This document shows, piece after piece, positions 40,586 through 50,495 of a stretch of 64,000 nt of DNA; positions within the stretch are counted from its first letter, which is position 1; each line of letters starts with the position of its first letter. The translations under genes and the position numbers were made by a program. The stretch is taken from positions 2,728,001 to 2,792,000 of the forward strand of contig NZ_CP107899.1 in assembly GCF_036013915.1 (NCBI RefSeq), in the 5' to 3' direction. The stretch is from Streptomyces sp. NBC_00464. GTDB taxonomy: Bacteria; Actinomycetota; Actinomycetes; Streptomycetales; Streptomycetaceae. A model generated the notes under the pieces. The model was not told the origin of the DNA and searched no databases. It was given only the letters and a program-made list of their open reading frames with translations.

Positions 40586-41671
40586 GTGCGCGAAAGTGCT
40601 GTTGAACGTCATGACCGCCTGCTCGGACTGGTACGCGACCGGGGCTCCGCCCGGGTCTCGGACCTGGCTTCGCAGCTGGGGGTCTCACCCGTCACGGTGC
40701 GCCGGGACGTCGAGGACCTGGCCGGCCGCGGCCTGCTCGAACGGGTCCACGGTTCGGTGTCCTGGCCTCAGGACGCCGTCCCCGCCGCAGGGCCCGCCGG
40801 CCCGGGAAACGGGCTGGTGCTCGGCATGCTCGCGCCCTCCGCGACCTACTACTTCGCCGAGGTCATCAGGGGCGCCCACGAGGCCGCCGCACGGGCCGGC
40901 GCCCGGCTGATCCTGCGGATCTCCGACTACCGGCCGCAGGAGGACCAGGCCCGCACCGAGGGGCTGCTGTCCGCGGGAGCCGAGGGGCTGCTGGTCGCGC
41001 CCGGCTGGCAGCACCCGGGCGACCCGTCGGCTTTCGGTGACTGGATCAGCTCGCTGCCCGTGCCGACCGTCCTGCTGGAGCGCAGGCCCACCGCCGGATC
41101 ACCCCTGGACGGCCTGGACCGGGTCTGCTCGGACCATGCGCACGGAGTACTGCTGGCCGTGCGCCACCTGGTGGACCTCGGGCACGGGGCGCCGCTGCTG
41201 ATGGCCCGCGCGGACTCCCCCACCGCCCTTGCGGTGCGCTCCGGATACGCGGAGGCGCTGACCGTGCTCGGGCTGCGCGCACCGCAGGACGTGATCGATT
41301 CCGTACCGGCGGAACTGGCCCCGGAGGCGTTCGAGGAAGCCGTGCAGGCACTGCGCGAAGCGGTCCTGACGGGGGTGGCGACGGCCGCGCTGATCCACAA
41401 CGACGTGGACGCGATCCAGGTGGTCCAGCGCCTGGCCGAACTGGGCGTGCGGGTGCCGGAGGACCTCGCCCTGATCGCGTACGACGACGAGGTGGCGGCG
41501 CTCGCGGACACCCCGCTCACCGCCGTGGCCCCGCCCAAGCGCGAGGTGGGCCGCCATGCGACGGAACTGCTGGTGGAGCGGCTGGGGCAGAGCTCCGACG
41601 CCCCCCGCCGGCATCTGACACTGCTCCCGCAGCTGCGGGTCAGGGACTCCTGCGGAGGGCCGCTCCCGTAG
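40586..41671 (+). CDS. DeoR-type HTH / LacI-type sensor hybrid transcriptional regulator
   Basis: 361-residue regulator combining two family halves. Residues 1-60 are a DeoR-type winged helix (RHDRLLGLVRDRGSARVSDL and LGVSPVTVRRDVEDLAGRGL), while residues ~75-355 form a periplasmic-binding-protein-like LacI/GalR ligand domain (LVLGMLAPSATYYFAEVIRG; GAEGLLVAPGW; AALIHNDVDAIQVVQRLAEL; VPEDLALIAYDDEVAALADT). This combination is common in Streptomyces sugar operons. GTG 40586 follows GAGGGG by 9 bases. The neighbouring TTGATCGAA operator set suggests it controls the beta-helix gene and the ABC transporter downstream, with a sugar or sugar acid as inducer. Confidence 0.92.
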   Translation: MRESAVERHDRLLGLVRDRGSARVSDLASQLGVSPVTVRRDVEDLAGRGLLERVHGSVSWPQDAVPAAGPAGPGNGLVLGMLAPSATYYFAEVIRGAHEAAARAGARLILRISDYRPQEDQARTEGLLSAGAEGLLVAPGWQHPGDPSAFGDWISSLPVPTVLLERRPTAGSPLDGLDRVCSDHAHGVLLAVRHLVDLGHGAPLLMARADSPTALAVRSGYAEALTVLGLRAPQDVIDSVPAELAPEAFEEAVQALREAVLTGVATAALIHNDVDAIQVVQRLAELGVRVPEDLALIAYDDEVAALADTPLTAVAPPKREVGRHATELLVERLGQSSDAPRRHLTLLPQLRVRDSCGGPLP

Positions 41672-41711
41672 GCGGCCGCGGACGCCTCAGTAGCTTCCGT
41701 ACGCAACTTTT

Positions 41712-41730
41712 TTGATCTTTTTTCGATCAA
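41712..41730 (+). promoter_or_regulatory. Operator candidate TTGATC-N7-GATCAA before the ABC operon
   Basis: Inverted repeat whose right part TTCGATCAA (41722-41730) equals the half-sites near 40451 and 40499. It lies 86 bases before the substrate-binding-protein gene and 15 bases upstream of a TTGACT -35 box, in a T-rich stretch (TTTTTTC) unusual for this genome. Confidence 0.7.
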
Positions 41731-41744
41731 TCGCTCTTTCGCTC

Positions 41745-41773
41745 TTGACTTCGGTCACGGCTGGTCCAAGGAT
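41745..41773 (+). promoter_or_regulatory. Probable promoter of the ABC sugar operon
   Basis: -35 TTGACT (41745-41750) and -10 AAGGAT (41768-41773) with a 17-base spacer, followed 29 bases later by AGGAG and the GTG start. Confidence 0.55.
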
Positions 41774-41815
41774 CACGGCCAACGCCAATGTCGCCGCCTG
41801 TTCAGGAGCCTCGCT

Positions 41816-43144
41816 GTGAGCCGCAGTTCGAGCAGAACGTCCCTCGCCGTAGTCGGCGCCGCCACCGCCCTCGCCGTTCTCACGGCCTGTGGCGGCAGCG
41901 GAGACGACAGTTCCGCCGCCGGAAGTGACGGCAAGCCCGTCAGCATCACCTTCTGGGGCTGGACCAAGGGGTCCAAGGAAGTCGTTGACGCGTTCAACGC
42001 CTCCCACACGAACATCAAGGTGGTGTACGAGGAGATCCCGTCCGGAAACGCGGGCGGCTACGCCAAGATCTCCAACGCCGTGAAGGCGGGCAACGCCCCC
42101 GACCTCGTCTCCATCGAGTACCCGCAGCTTCCGGAGTACGTCAGCCAGGGCGCGCTCCAGGACATCGGCCAGTACTTCACCGAGGACGTCAGGAAGAAGC
42201 TGCTGCCCCAGGCGGTGGAGCTGACGACGCTCGGCGGCAAGAACTGGGCCGTCCCCTTCGACGCCTCGCCGCAGTCGTTCTACTACCGCAAGGACCTGTT
42301 CGAGAAGTACGGCGTCGAGGTCCCCAAGACCTGGGACGACTTCCGCAAGGCCGCGGAGAAGGTCAAGAAGGCCGACAAGAAGGCCCGGATCGGCACGTTC
42401 TTCCCGGACGACCCCACCACGTTCCAGGCGATGGCCTGGCAGGCCGGCGCCCAGTGGTACAAGCCCGAGGGCGACACCTGGAAGGTCGACACCACCGACG
42501 CCGCGACCAACAAGGTCACCGACTACTGGCAGGGTCTGCTCGACGACGACCTGATCCGCGCCAACGCCTCCTTCAGCCCGGAGTGGACCAACTCCCTCAA
42601 GAACGGCGGCACCGTCGGCTACCTCGGCGCGGCCTGGGGCGCGGGTGTCCTCAAGGGCACCCTGCCCGAGCAGAGCGGCAAGTGGGCCGTCGCCCCGATG
42701 CCCAGCTGGGACGGCAAGCCGGCCAGCGGCATGCTCGGCGGCTCCACCTTCGCGGTGACGAAGGACAGCAAGAAGGCCGAGGCCGCAGTCGAGTTCGCCA
42801 CCTGGATGTCGACCACCCCGGAAGGCATCAAGGCCCGCATCGAGTCCGGCACGTCCAGCGCCTTCCCGGCCGCCGCTTCCCTGCGCCCGGTCGCGAAGAA
42901 GGCCTTCGACGCGGACTTCTACGGCGGCGAGGACATCTACCAGGTCTTCGAGGACGCCGCGACGTCCATCGGCCCGAACTGGAACTGGGGCCCGACGACC
43001 GGCACCACGAACACCACGATGAAGGACCAGTTCGGCAAGGTCGCAAGCGGCGGGACCACCATCAAGGAAGCGGTGAAGGCCGGGCACGACGCCACGGTCG
43101 CCGAGCTGAAGAAGCGCGGTCTGAAGGTCGAGGACGCAGGCTGA
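41816..43144 (+). CDS. ABC sugar transporter, substrate-binding lipoprotein
   Basis: 442-residue extracellular solute-binding protein, family 1. Lipoprotein signal with lipobox LTAC and lipidated Cys25 (ALAVLTACGGSG). Conserved binding-protein segments: VSITFWGWTKGSKEVVDAFN, EEIPSGNAGGYAKISNAVKA, PDLVSIEYPQLPEYVSQGAL, and the hinge WAVPFDASPQSFYYRKDLFE; C-terminal MLGGSTFAVTKDSKKAEAAV. It delivers a sugar to the two permeases that follow. GTG 41816 is 8 bases after AGGAG. The stop TGA overlaps the ATG of the next gene by one base. The ATPase is not encoded here; Streptomyces sugar systems of this type share the MsiK ATPase. Confidence 0.95.
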   Translation: MSRSSSRTSLAVVGAATALAVLTACGGSGDDSSAAGSDGKPVSITFWGWTKGSKEVVDAFNASHTNIKVVYEEIPSGNAGGYAKISNAVKAGNAPDLVSIEYPQLPEYVSQGALQDIGQYFTEDVRKKLLPQAVELTTLGGKNWAVPFDASPQSFYYRKDLFEKYGVEVPKTWDDFRKAAEKVKKADKKARIGTFFPDDPTTFQAMAWQAGAQWYKPEGDTWKVDTTDAATNKVTDYWQGLLDDDLIRANASFSPEWTNSLKNGGTVGYLGAAWGAGVLKGTLPEQSGKWAVAPMPSWDGKPASGMLGGSTFAVTKDSKKAEAAVEFATWMSTTPEGIKARIESGTSSAFPAAASLRPVAKKAFDADFYGGEDIYQVFEDAATSIGPNWNWGPTTGTTNTTMKDQFGKVASGGTTIKEAVKAGHDATVAELKKRGLKVEDAG

Positions 43145-44037
43145 TGAAGCGCGCCCGGACCTCCAGAGCCGCCGCCATCCTGCTGGGGCCCTTCTTCGTA
43201 CTGTTCACGCTGGCGATGGTGCTGCCGATCGGCTACGCGGTCTGGCTCAGCCTGTTCACCGAGAAACAGTCCGGCCTGGGCTTCGGCGGCACCGAGACCG
43301 TCTTCAGCGGACTCGACAACTACACGGCGGCCCTGGGCGACCGGGCGTTCCGCGAGGGCTTCGGCGTACTCCTCGGATACTGCCTGTTCTACATCCCGCT
43401 GCTCCTCGTCGGAGCCCTCGCCCTCGCGCTGCTGCTGGACTCCACGCTGGCCCGCGCCCGCCGGTTCTTCCAGCTCGCGCTGTTCCTGCCGCACGCCGTG
43501 CCCGGCATCATCGCCGCGCTGATCTGGGTGTACCTCTACACCCCGCAGCTCAGCCCGGTGGTGAGCGCCATGGAGTCCGGAGGCATCGGCTTCGACTTCT
43601 TCTCCCCCGAGGGTGCCCTGCCCTCCATCGTCAACATCGCGCTGTGGGAGTGGCTCGGCTACAACATGGTGATCTTCTATGCCGCGTTGCAGGCCATCGA
43701 CCGCTCCGTGCTCGAAGCGGCCACCGTCGACGGGGCCGGCGCCTGGCGGATCGCGATCGGCATCAAGGTCCCCCTGATCCGCGCCTCCGTCGTGATGGTC
43801 GCGCTGTTCACCGTCATCGGCTCGCTCCAGCTGTTCACCGAGCCGCTGATCCTCAACAAGGGGACCGGCTCCGCCGTCTCCTCCACCTGGACGCCGAACA
43901 TGTACGCGTACACCGCGGCCTTCGAGCGCAATGACTACGGTCTCGCCGCGGCCGCCTCCATCCTGCTGGCGCTCACGGCCGCGCTGCTGTCCTTCGTCAT
44001 CACCCGCTTCACCGGCCGGAAGGGCAAGAAAGCATGA
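43144..44037 (+). CDS. ABC sugar transporter permease (MalF type)
   Basis: 297-residue permease with six membrane helices (from LLGPFFVLFTLAMVLPIGYA to AAASILLALTAALLSFVI). The binding-protein-dependent transport motif EAATVDGAGAWRIAIGIKVP (EAA-x3-G-x9-I-x-LP type) contacts the ATPase. Large periplasmic loop between helices 1 and 2 is typical of MalF-type partners. Its ATG at 43144 overlaps the previous stop by one base, and its stop overlaps the next ATG (ATGA at 44034-44037): tight translational coupling. Confidence 0.95.
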   Translation: MKRARTSRAAAILLGPFFVLFTLAMVLPIGYAVWLSLFTEKQSGLGFGGTETVFSGLDNYTAALGDRAFREGFGVLLGYCLFYIPLLLVGALALALLLDSTLARARRFFQLALFLPHAVPGIIAALIWVYLYTPQLSPVVSAMESGGIGFDFFSPEGALPSIVNIALWEWLGYNMVIFYAALQAIDRSVLEAATVDGAGAWRIAIGIKVPLIRASVVMVALFTVIGSLQLFTEPLILNKGTGSAVSSTWTPNMYAYTAAFERNDYGLAAAASILLALTAALLSFVITRFTGRKGKKA

Positions 44038-44888
44038 GTTCCCCCGCCTCCCACGGCCGCTGGATGTCGAAGACAGCCGTCAACGGCTTCCTGCTGCTCG
44101 CCGTCGTCTACATGCTCTTCCCGCTCGTCTGGCTGGTCACCGCGGCCACGAAGGACACCGGTGGCCTGCTCGCGGGCAACGCGTTCTCCTTCGACGGCTT
44201 CAACCTCGGCGAGAACCTCTCCAACCTGGCCTCCTACGGCGACGGCATCTACTTCCGCTGGTACCTCAACAGCCTTCTGTACGCGGGCGGCGGGGCGATC
44301 GTCTGCTCGCTGATCTGCGTCGCCGCGGGGTACGCCTTCGACAAGTACGCGTTCCGGGGCAAGGACCAGCTGTTCGGCATGGTGCTGCTGGGCGTGCTCG
44401 TCCCCACCACCGCGCTCGCCCTGCCGATGTACCTGCTGGCGTCCAAGGTCGGCCTGGTGAACACCTACTGGTCGGTGCTGATCCCGGTGCTGGTCAACCC
44501 GTTCGGCGTGTATCTCGCCCGGGTGTTCAGCTCGGGCTACATACCGAACGAGGCACTGGAGGCCGCCCGGATCGACGGGGCGGGTGAGCTGCGCATCTTC
44601 TGGTCCGTCGGTCTGCCCATGGTCATGCCGGGCTTCGTGACCGTCTTCCTCTTCCAGTTCACCGCGATCTGGAACAACTTCTTCCTCCCCCTCGTGATGC
44701 TCTCGGACCGCAAGCTCTTCCCCCTGAGCCTCGGTCTGTACTCGTGGAACACCAACACCCATGGCGAGCCGAGCTTCTACCCCCTCGTGGTCACCGGCTC
44801 CCTTCTGGCCGTCATCCCGCTGATCGTCGCCTTCGTCTCCCTGCAGCGGCACTGGAAGGCGGGACTGACCGCCGGAAGCGTCAAGTGA
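44034..44888 (+). CDS. ABC sugar transporter permease (MalG type)
   Basis: 284-residue permease with six helices, starting at the ATGA overlap with the previous gene. First helix VNGFLLLAVVYMLFPLVWLV, EAA loop EAARIDGAGELRIFWSVGLP, last helix PLVVTGSLLAVIPLIVAFVS. It forms the pore with the 43144 product. The pathway continues with the hydroxyacid dehydrogenase 36 bases downstream. Confidence 0.95.
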   Translation: MSSPASHGRWMSKTAVNGFLLLAVVYMLFPLVWLVTAATKDTGGLLAGNAFSFDGFNLGENLSNLASYGDGIYFRWYLNSLLYAGGGAIVCSLICVAAGYAFDKYAFRGKDQLFGMVLLGVLVPTTALALPMYLLASKVGLVNTYWSVLIPVLVNPFGVYLARVFSSGYIPNEALEAARIDGAGELRIFWSVGLPMVMPGFVTVFLFQFTAIWNNFFLPLVMLSDRKLFPLSLGLYSWNTNTHGEPSFYPLVVTGSLLAVIPLIVAFVSLQRHWKAGLTAGSVK

Positions 44889-44924
44889 CCGTCCATGCGA
44901 GCCCAGAGGAGTACGAGTTCCACC

Positions 44925-45953
44925 ATGCCGCACGCCACTGACAACCGGCCCCGGGCCCTGCTCGCGATGGCCCCCGGCATCGCCGGACGCCTCCTCGCCG
45001 AACGCCACCACACCCGGCTGGCCGCCCTCACCCGTACGGACACCGAGCTCGTCGCCCACGACCTGGCCGACCCGACGCCCGAGGTGGCGGCCGCGCTCGC
45101 CGAGGCCGACGTCCTCTTCACCTGCTGGGGCGCGACCCCGCTCACCGCACCGGTGCTGGCCGCCGCCCCCCGGCTGCGGGCGGTGGTGCACGCGGCCGGG
45201 TCCGTGAAGCACCACATCACCGACGCCTGCTGGGAACGGGGCATCGCCGTCACGTCGGCGGCCGGGGCCAACGCGCTGCCGGTGGCCGAGTTCACCCTCG
45301 CCGCGATCCTCTTCGCGGGCAAGCAGGTCCTGCGTTCCGCACAGCGCTACCGCGAGCTGCGCACCAAGCACGACTGGCTCGACGAGCTGGACGGCACCGG
45401 CAACTACCGCCGTACGGTGGGCATCGTCGGCGCCTCCCGCATCGGCCGTCGGGTGATCGAGCTGCTGCGCCCCTTCGATCTCGACGTCCTGCTGTACGAC
45501 CCGTATGTCAGCGAGGAGGAGGCGGCGCTGCTGGGCGTCCGTCTCACCACGCTCGACGATCTCTGCGCGAGCAGCTCCGTCGTTTCGGTGCACGCCCCGC
45601 AACTGCCCGAGACGCACCATCTCATCGGTGCCGCCCAGCTGGCGGCGATGCCGACCGGTGCGACGCTGATCAACACGGCGCGCGGGTCGCTGGTCGACGA
45701 GGCCGCGCTGCTTCCCGAGCTGACGAGCGGGCGGCTGCACGGGGTCCTGGACGTCACGGACCCCGACCTCCCCCTGGCGTCCTCGCCGCTCTACGACCTG
45801 CCGAACGTGCTGCTGACTCCGCACGTCGCCGGATCGCTCGGCAACGAGCTGCACCGGATGGCGGACCAGGCCCTGGACGAACTGGAACGCTTCGCGTCCG
45901 GCCGCCCGTTCGCGGACCCGGTGCACGGGGACGCGCTCTCGCGGTCGGCGTAG
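44925..45953 (+). CDS. D-2-hydroxyacid dehydrogenase
   Basis: 342-residue NAD-dependent dehydrogenase. Nucleotide-binding [20 protein letters not shown] (GxSxxG variant of GxGxxG) then the acidic YDPYVS; catalytic Arg in [12 protein letters not shown], catalytic His in [17 protein letters not shown]. The glutamate position of the usual triad lies in [16 protein letters not shown], where Asp replaces the more common Glu-Pro. ATG 44925 ([10 protein letters not shown]) is preferred over ATG 44895, which has no ribosome site, though GAGGAG is 13 bases before 44925. Last gene of the ABC operon; it may oxidise or reduce the imported substrate or its product. The stop is followed directly by the repeat region. 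Confidence 0.88.
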   Translation: MPHATDNRPRALLAMAPGIAGRLLAERHHTRLAALTRTDTELVAHDLADPTPEVAAALAEADVLFTCWGATPLTAPVLAAAPRLRAVVHAAGSVKHHITDACWERGIAVTSAAGANALPVAEFTLAAILFAGKQVLRSAQRYRELRTKHDWLDELDGTGNYRRTVGIVGASRIGRRVIELLRPFDLDVLLYDPYVSEEEAALLGVRLTTLDDLCASSSVVSVHAPQLPETHHLIGAAQLAAMPTGATLINTARGSLVDEAALLPELTSGRLHGVLDVTDPDLPLASSPLYDLPNVLLTPHVAGSLGNELHRMADQALDELERFASGRPFADPVHGDALSRSA

Positions 45954-45956
45954 GTT

Positions 45957-46110
45957 GCCCGCCCGGCCCGTCCGGCCCGCCCGGCCCGTCCGGCCCGATC
46001 AGCCCGATCAGCCCGATCAGCCCGATCAGCCCGTCCGGCCTGCCCGGCCTGCCCGGCCTGCCCGGCCTGCCCGGCCTGCCCGGCCTGCCCGGCCCATCCG
46101 GCCAGCACCG
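45957..46110. repeat. 9-bp tandem array (CCGGCCCGT / TCAGCCCGA / CCGGCCTGC units)
   Basis: Begins four bases after the dehydrogenase stop. Units: about four CCGGCCCGN, four TCAGCCCGN, then six exact CCGGCCTGC copies, decaying into CCGGCCCAT-type units. The 9-base period keeps one reading frame, so a long PAR/VRP repeat frame appears, but there is no start or ribosome site. Type of array is compatible with slippage expansion. Confidence 0.9.
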
Positions 46111-46209
46111 CCCATACGGGCCCACCGGCTAACCCTGCCCATCCGGCTAACACGGCCGGCCCGGCCGGCCCGGCCAGCCTCAGCGGCCGAATCCAGCCTC
46201 GCCGGCCAC

Positions 46210-46304
46210 TCCAGCCCCTCCGGCGATTGAGGAGCGGGGGTACGGGGGCAGCGCCTCCGGGGCTCCGCCCCGGACCCCGCTCCTCAATCGCCGGAGGGGC
46301 TGGA
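46210..46304. repeat. Large inverted repeat, 30-bp perfect arms with nested hairpin (MITE/REP-like)
   Basis: Left arm 46210-46239 and right arm 46275-46304 are perfectly complementary; the arm core is CCCCTCCGGCGATTGAGGAG. The 35-base loop holds a nested hairpin TCCGGGG-CTCCG-CCCCGGA (46256-46274). The unit resembles the dispersed CTCCGGCGATTGAGGA repeats known from Streptomyces intergenic regions. No transposase gene; target duplication not visible. Confidence 0.85.
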
Positions 46305-46570
46305 TTCGGCCGAGCCTCAACCGCCGGAGGCGCCGGATCCGGGCGAGCCTCAACCGGAGGGGCCGGATCCGAGCAAGCCTCAGTCGCCGGAGGCGCCGGA
46401 TCCGGGCGAGCCTCAACCGGAGGGGCTGGATTCGGCCGAGCCTCAACCGCCGGAGGCGCCGGATCCAAGCGAGCCTCAACCGCCGGAGCCGGATTCGGGC
46501 GAGCCTTAACCGCCGGAGCCGGATCCGGGCAAGCCTCAACCGCCGGAGGCACCGGATTCGGGCGGTGAAA
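46305..46570. repeat. Degenerate ~27-32-bp tandem copies of GCCTCAACCGCCGGAGG
   Basis: Eight more copies of the inverted repeat's right-arm core (AGCCTCAACCGCCGGAGG variants, each followed by CCGGATCCGGGCGA-like sequence) follow in one orientation. Copies alternate between ...CCGCCGGAGG... and ...CCGGAGGGG... forms. It looks like local amplification of the arm of the element at 46210. No gene is visible in 45954-46698. Confidence 0.85.
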
Positions 46571-46697
46571 ACCTCATGCGCCGGAGGGGCCGAGTTCGAA
46601 CGGCGAAGCCCATACGCTGGGGCCTGCCGGCGGAGCCTCATGCACCAGGCGGCCCAGATCCCGGGCGGCAAAGGCGCCGGCGCGGCCGGATACGCAA

Positions 46698-46730
46698 AAG
46701 GCCCGGTACCCCTCGCGGGGTACCGGGCCT
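46698..46730 (-). terminator. groEL1 terminator
   Basis: Perfect 14-bp arms AGGCCCGGTACCCC (46699-46712) and GGGGTACCGGGCCT (46717-46730), loop of four, followed on the minus strand by TTTG. Lies 27 bases after the groEL1 stop. Confidence 0.9.
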
Positions 46731-46756
46731 CACCGCTTGCGCGGCACAGCTACACG

Positions 46757-48433
<1,677 letters not shown>

Positions 48434-48483
48434 TTATTTCGCAGGGGGCCAGGGGCGCAGAACAGAAGCAAACGTTTGGTGAA

Positions 48484-48789
48484 TTACTTCTCGATGATCG
48501 CGAGCACGTCGCGAGCCGAGAGGACGAGGTACTCCTCGCCGTTGTACTTCACCTCGGTGCCGCCGTACTTGCTGTACAGAACGACATCGCCGGTCTTGAC
48601 GTCGAGCGGAAGACGCTCGCCGTTCTCGAAGCGGCCCGGGCCCACGGCCAGGACGACGCCCTCCTGGGGCTTCTCCTTGGCAGTGTCCGGAATGACCAGG
48701 CCGGAGGCCGTGGTCTGCTCGGCGTCGAGCGGCTGGACCACAATGCGGTCCTCGAGCGGCTTGATCGCAACCTTGGTGCTGGTCGACAC
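48484..48789 (-). CDS. groES: Co-chaperonin GroES
   Basis: 101-residue co-chaperonin capping GroEL. Conserved motifs: [20 protein letters not shown], mobile loop [19 protein letters not shown], and [23 protein letters not shown] 48789 follows GGGGGAG at 8-9 bases. First gene of groES-groEL1, preceded by a promoter with two CIRCE elements. Confidence 0.97.
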   Translation of the reverse strand: MSTSTKVAIKPLEDRIVVQPLDAEQTTASGLVIPDTAKEKPQEGVVLAVGPGRFENGERLPLDVKTGDVVLYSKYGGTEVKYNGEEYLVLSARDVLAIIEK

Positions 48790-48894
48790 GATCCGGTCTC
48801 CCCCTTCGGAGATCTCACGGGGTTATCAGTCTTTGGGTGGCGACCAGATGGGCCCGTCGTCGCGGGTGCCGGACCTGCTGGTCGCACAGTACTG

Positions 48895-48921
48895 CTGGCA
48901 CTCTCCAGTGGGGAGTGCCAG
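48895..48921. promoter_or_regulatory. CIRCE element 1 (HrcA operator)
   Basis: CTGGCACTC-N9-GAGTGCCAG (perfect 9-bp arms). Lies 106 bases upstream of groES and just downstream of the inferred transcription start, so HrcA bound here blocks elongation or clearance. Confidence 0.93.
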
Positions 48922-48928
48922 CACTGAG

Positions 48929-48956
48929 ACTATGACCGCGATTAGCACTCGGTCAA
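48929..48956 (-). promoter_or_regulatory. groES-groEL1 promoter
   Basis: Minus-strand -35 TTGACC (48951-48956) and -10 CATAGT (48929-48934), spacer 16. The -35 falls exactly in the central spacer of CIRCE element 2. Confidence 0.75.
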
Positions 48957-48968
48957 GCGGAGTGCCAA
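48942..48968. promoter_or_regulatory. CIRCE element 2 (HrcA operator)
   Basis: TTAGCACTC-N9-GAGTGCCAA, close to the general TTAGCACTC-N9-GAGTGCTAA consensus. Overlaps the -35 region of the groES promoter. With element 1 it brackets the promoter. Confidence 0.93.
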
Positions 48969-49056
48969 TTCACGCCCCTCGTGGCGTCCGGCCGTTCGCC
49001 GTCGAGCCCGGCCCGGCACAGGGAGAACGCCACAGGCACCCGGACCGTTCCGCACG

Positions 49057-49386
49057 TCAGCCGTGCCGGCACCCCGCGTCCAGGACCGCCCCGTCGCGCG
49101 GCCCCGGCCGCTCCGGCCACCAGCGAACCGGCGGGCGCACCACCCGGGAGTCCCCGGCCACCGCGGGGCGGCCGCAGGCGACGACGACCATCGCCCCCGG
49201 CGCCCCGTGATCACCGCGCACGGCCGCGGGCCGCACCTCCGGGGCGCTCGGCGACGGGTTCATCCGCTGCGCCGCCTTCCGGCCCAGCCGCTCGATCGGG
49301 TCCACCGACTGTGCGCAGCCGGCGGTGACGGTCAGGAGCGCACCGGCGGTCAGCAGTCCGGCCAGCAGCCGGTGCGCCCTTCTCAT
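49057..49386 (-). CDS. Small lipoprotein, translationally coupled to the deacetylase
   Basis: 109 residues. Lipoprotein signal peptide (MRRAHRLLAGLLTAGALLTV) with lipobox TAGC and Cys24. The mature part is short, Arg/Pro-rich (VDPIERLGRKAAQRMNPSPS; ACGRPAVAGDSRVVRPPVRW) with two further Cys, no family recognised. Its ATG at 49386 overlaps the deacetylase stop (ATGA), so both proteins are made together. A helper or substrate-positioning role in cell-wall modification is inferred from coupling only. Confidence 0.75.
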   Translation of the reverse strand: MRRAHRLLAGLLTAGALLTVTAGCAQSVDPIERLGRKAAQRMNPSPSAPEVRPAAVRGDHGAPGAMVVVACGRPAVAGDSRVVRPPVRWWPERPGPRDGAVLDAGCRHG

Positions 49387-50366
49387 ACGTAGTCCTCCAG
49401 CCGGGCCACCGCGTATCCCTTGTCCGTGATGACCTTCATGACGGACCGGATCAGGTCGGGCATGCTGCCCTTCCACTCCTTCTTGCCGCGGAAGTGGGTG
49501 AGGATGATGTCGCCGGGGTGCAGGTCCTGGTCCTCCTCCCGCCACTCCATGTGGTCGGGGAACGCCTCCGCCGCCCACAGCGGTACGGCCGTGATGCCGC
49601 AGGACTTGGCGATCCGCAGGGTGTCGCCGTTGTAGTTGCCGTACGGCGGCCGGAAGAGCCGGGGGCGCTCGCCGTACTGCTTCTCGAGGATGTCCTGCTG
49701 GTCGCAGATCTCCTGTTTCTGCTCGGCATGGGAGAGCCCGGGCATGTAGCGGTGGTTCAGCGTGTGGTTGCCGAGGACGACCCCACGGGCCTGGGCCTCC
49801 TTGAAGTACGCGTAGTCGTCGCGCACCAGGTAGTCGCTGAGGAAGGCGCTGTACGGGATGTTCAGCTCCGACATCATCCGCAGCAGCTCGGGGTCCTTGT
49901 CGTCCCCGTCGTCCATCGTCAGGAAGACGATCTTCTCCTTGGTGGGGACCGTGGTGAAGACCGGCGGCAGCGACGCGTCGCCGCCCTCGACCTCGAAGCC
50001 CTTACGGGTGGTGAGGTGCGGCTTCACGGCGGGCGGGGCCGGCGGAGCCAGCGGGGTGCTCGCCAGTCCCCACTTCTTGGCGGCGACGGCCCGTGCGGCC
50101 TGGACGCGGCGCGCCTTCTCGGCCTGCGCCGCGGCGGAACCGGCCGCTCCCGCCGGGGCGCCCTTCGGCGGTCCGGCATGGGCCGCCGCCTCGCGCACCG
50201 GGTCGGCCGCGGCCCGCTGTCCGGTCTCGGCCGCGCAGCCCGAGGCGGCTGCGGCGACCAGGAGTGCGGCGAGCACCGCATAGCCCGGCCGGCGCCGCAG
50301 GTGGCCCTGCCCGCGCTTCCTGCGCCCCTGTCCGCCCGATGCCGCACCCGGTCTGAGACGCTTCAT
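49383..50366 (-). CDS. Polysaccharide deacetylase (NodB homology domain), lipoprotein
   Basis: 327-residue exported deacetylase of the CE4 type. Lipobox ASGC with Cys44 in a signal peptide preceded by a long basic N terminus; Ala-rich stalk; NodB domain from residue ~140: VFLTMDDGDDKDPELL (metal-binding Asp pair), LGNHTLNHRYMPGLSH (two His ligands), RLFRPPYGNYN and DIILTHFRGKKEW. Likely removes acetyl groups from N-acetylated cell-wall glycans. The TFDDG motif is TMDDG here, the second Asp being the metal ligand. ATG 50366 follows AAGGAAG. Coupled to the small lipoprotein at 49057. Upstream gene is divergent. Confidence 0.9.
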   Translation of the reverse strand: MKRLRPGAASGGQGRRKRGQGHLRRRPGYAVLAALLVAAAASGCAAETGQRAAADPVREAAAHAGPPKGAPAGAAGSAAAQAEKARRVQAARAVAAKKWGLASTPLAPPAPPAVKPHLTTRKGFEVEGGDASLPPVFTTVPTKEKIVFLTMDDGDDKDPELLRMMSELNIPYSAFLSDYLVRDDYAYFKEAQARGVVLGNHTLNHRYMPGLSHAEQKQEICDQQDILEKQYGERPRLFRPPYGNYNGDTLRIAKSCGITAVPLWAAEAFPDHMEWREEDQDLHPGDIILTHFRGKKEWKGSMPDLIRSVMKVITDKGYAVARLEDYV

Positions 50367-50495
50367 GGCAAATTCTTCCTTTTGTCGTACTGGCTGCATG
50401 GCGCCGCATCCTGCCAGCCCGGGATCGGGTATCCGGGCCGACACAGCACCCGCCCCGCACGGTCCCCCGCCTGGCGCGCAGCCGACTGGCCCACA

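Noticed and set aside
45955..46230. 91-residue PAR/VRP-repeat protein
   Set aside because: The frame exists only because of the 9-bp period; it has no start signal and lies just behind another gene's stop.
46200..46570. CRISPR-like array in the repeat region
   Set aside because: Copies are contiguous and degenerate, with no unique spacers and no cas genes.
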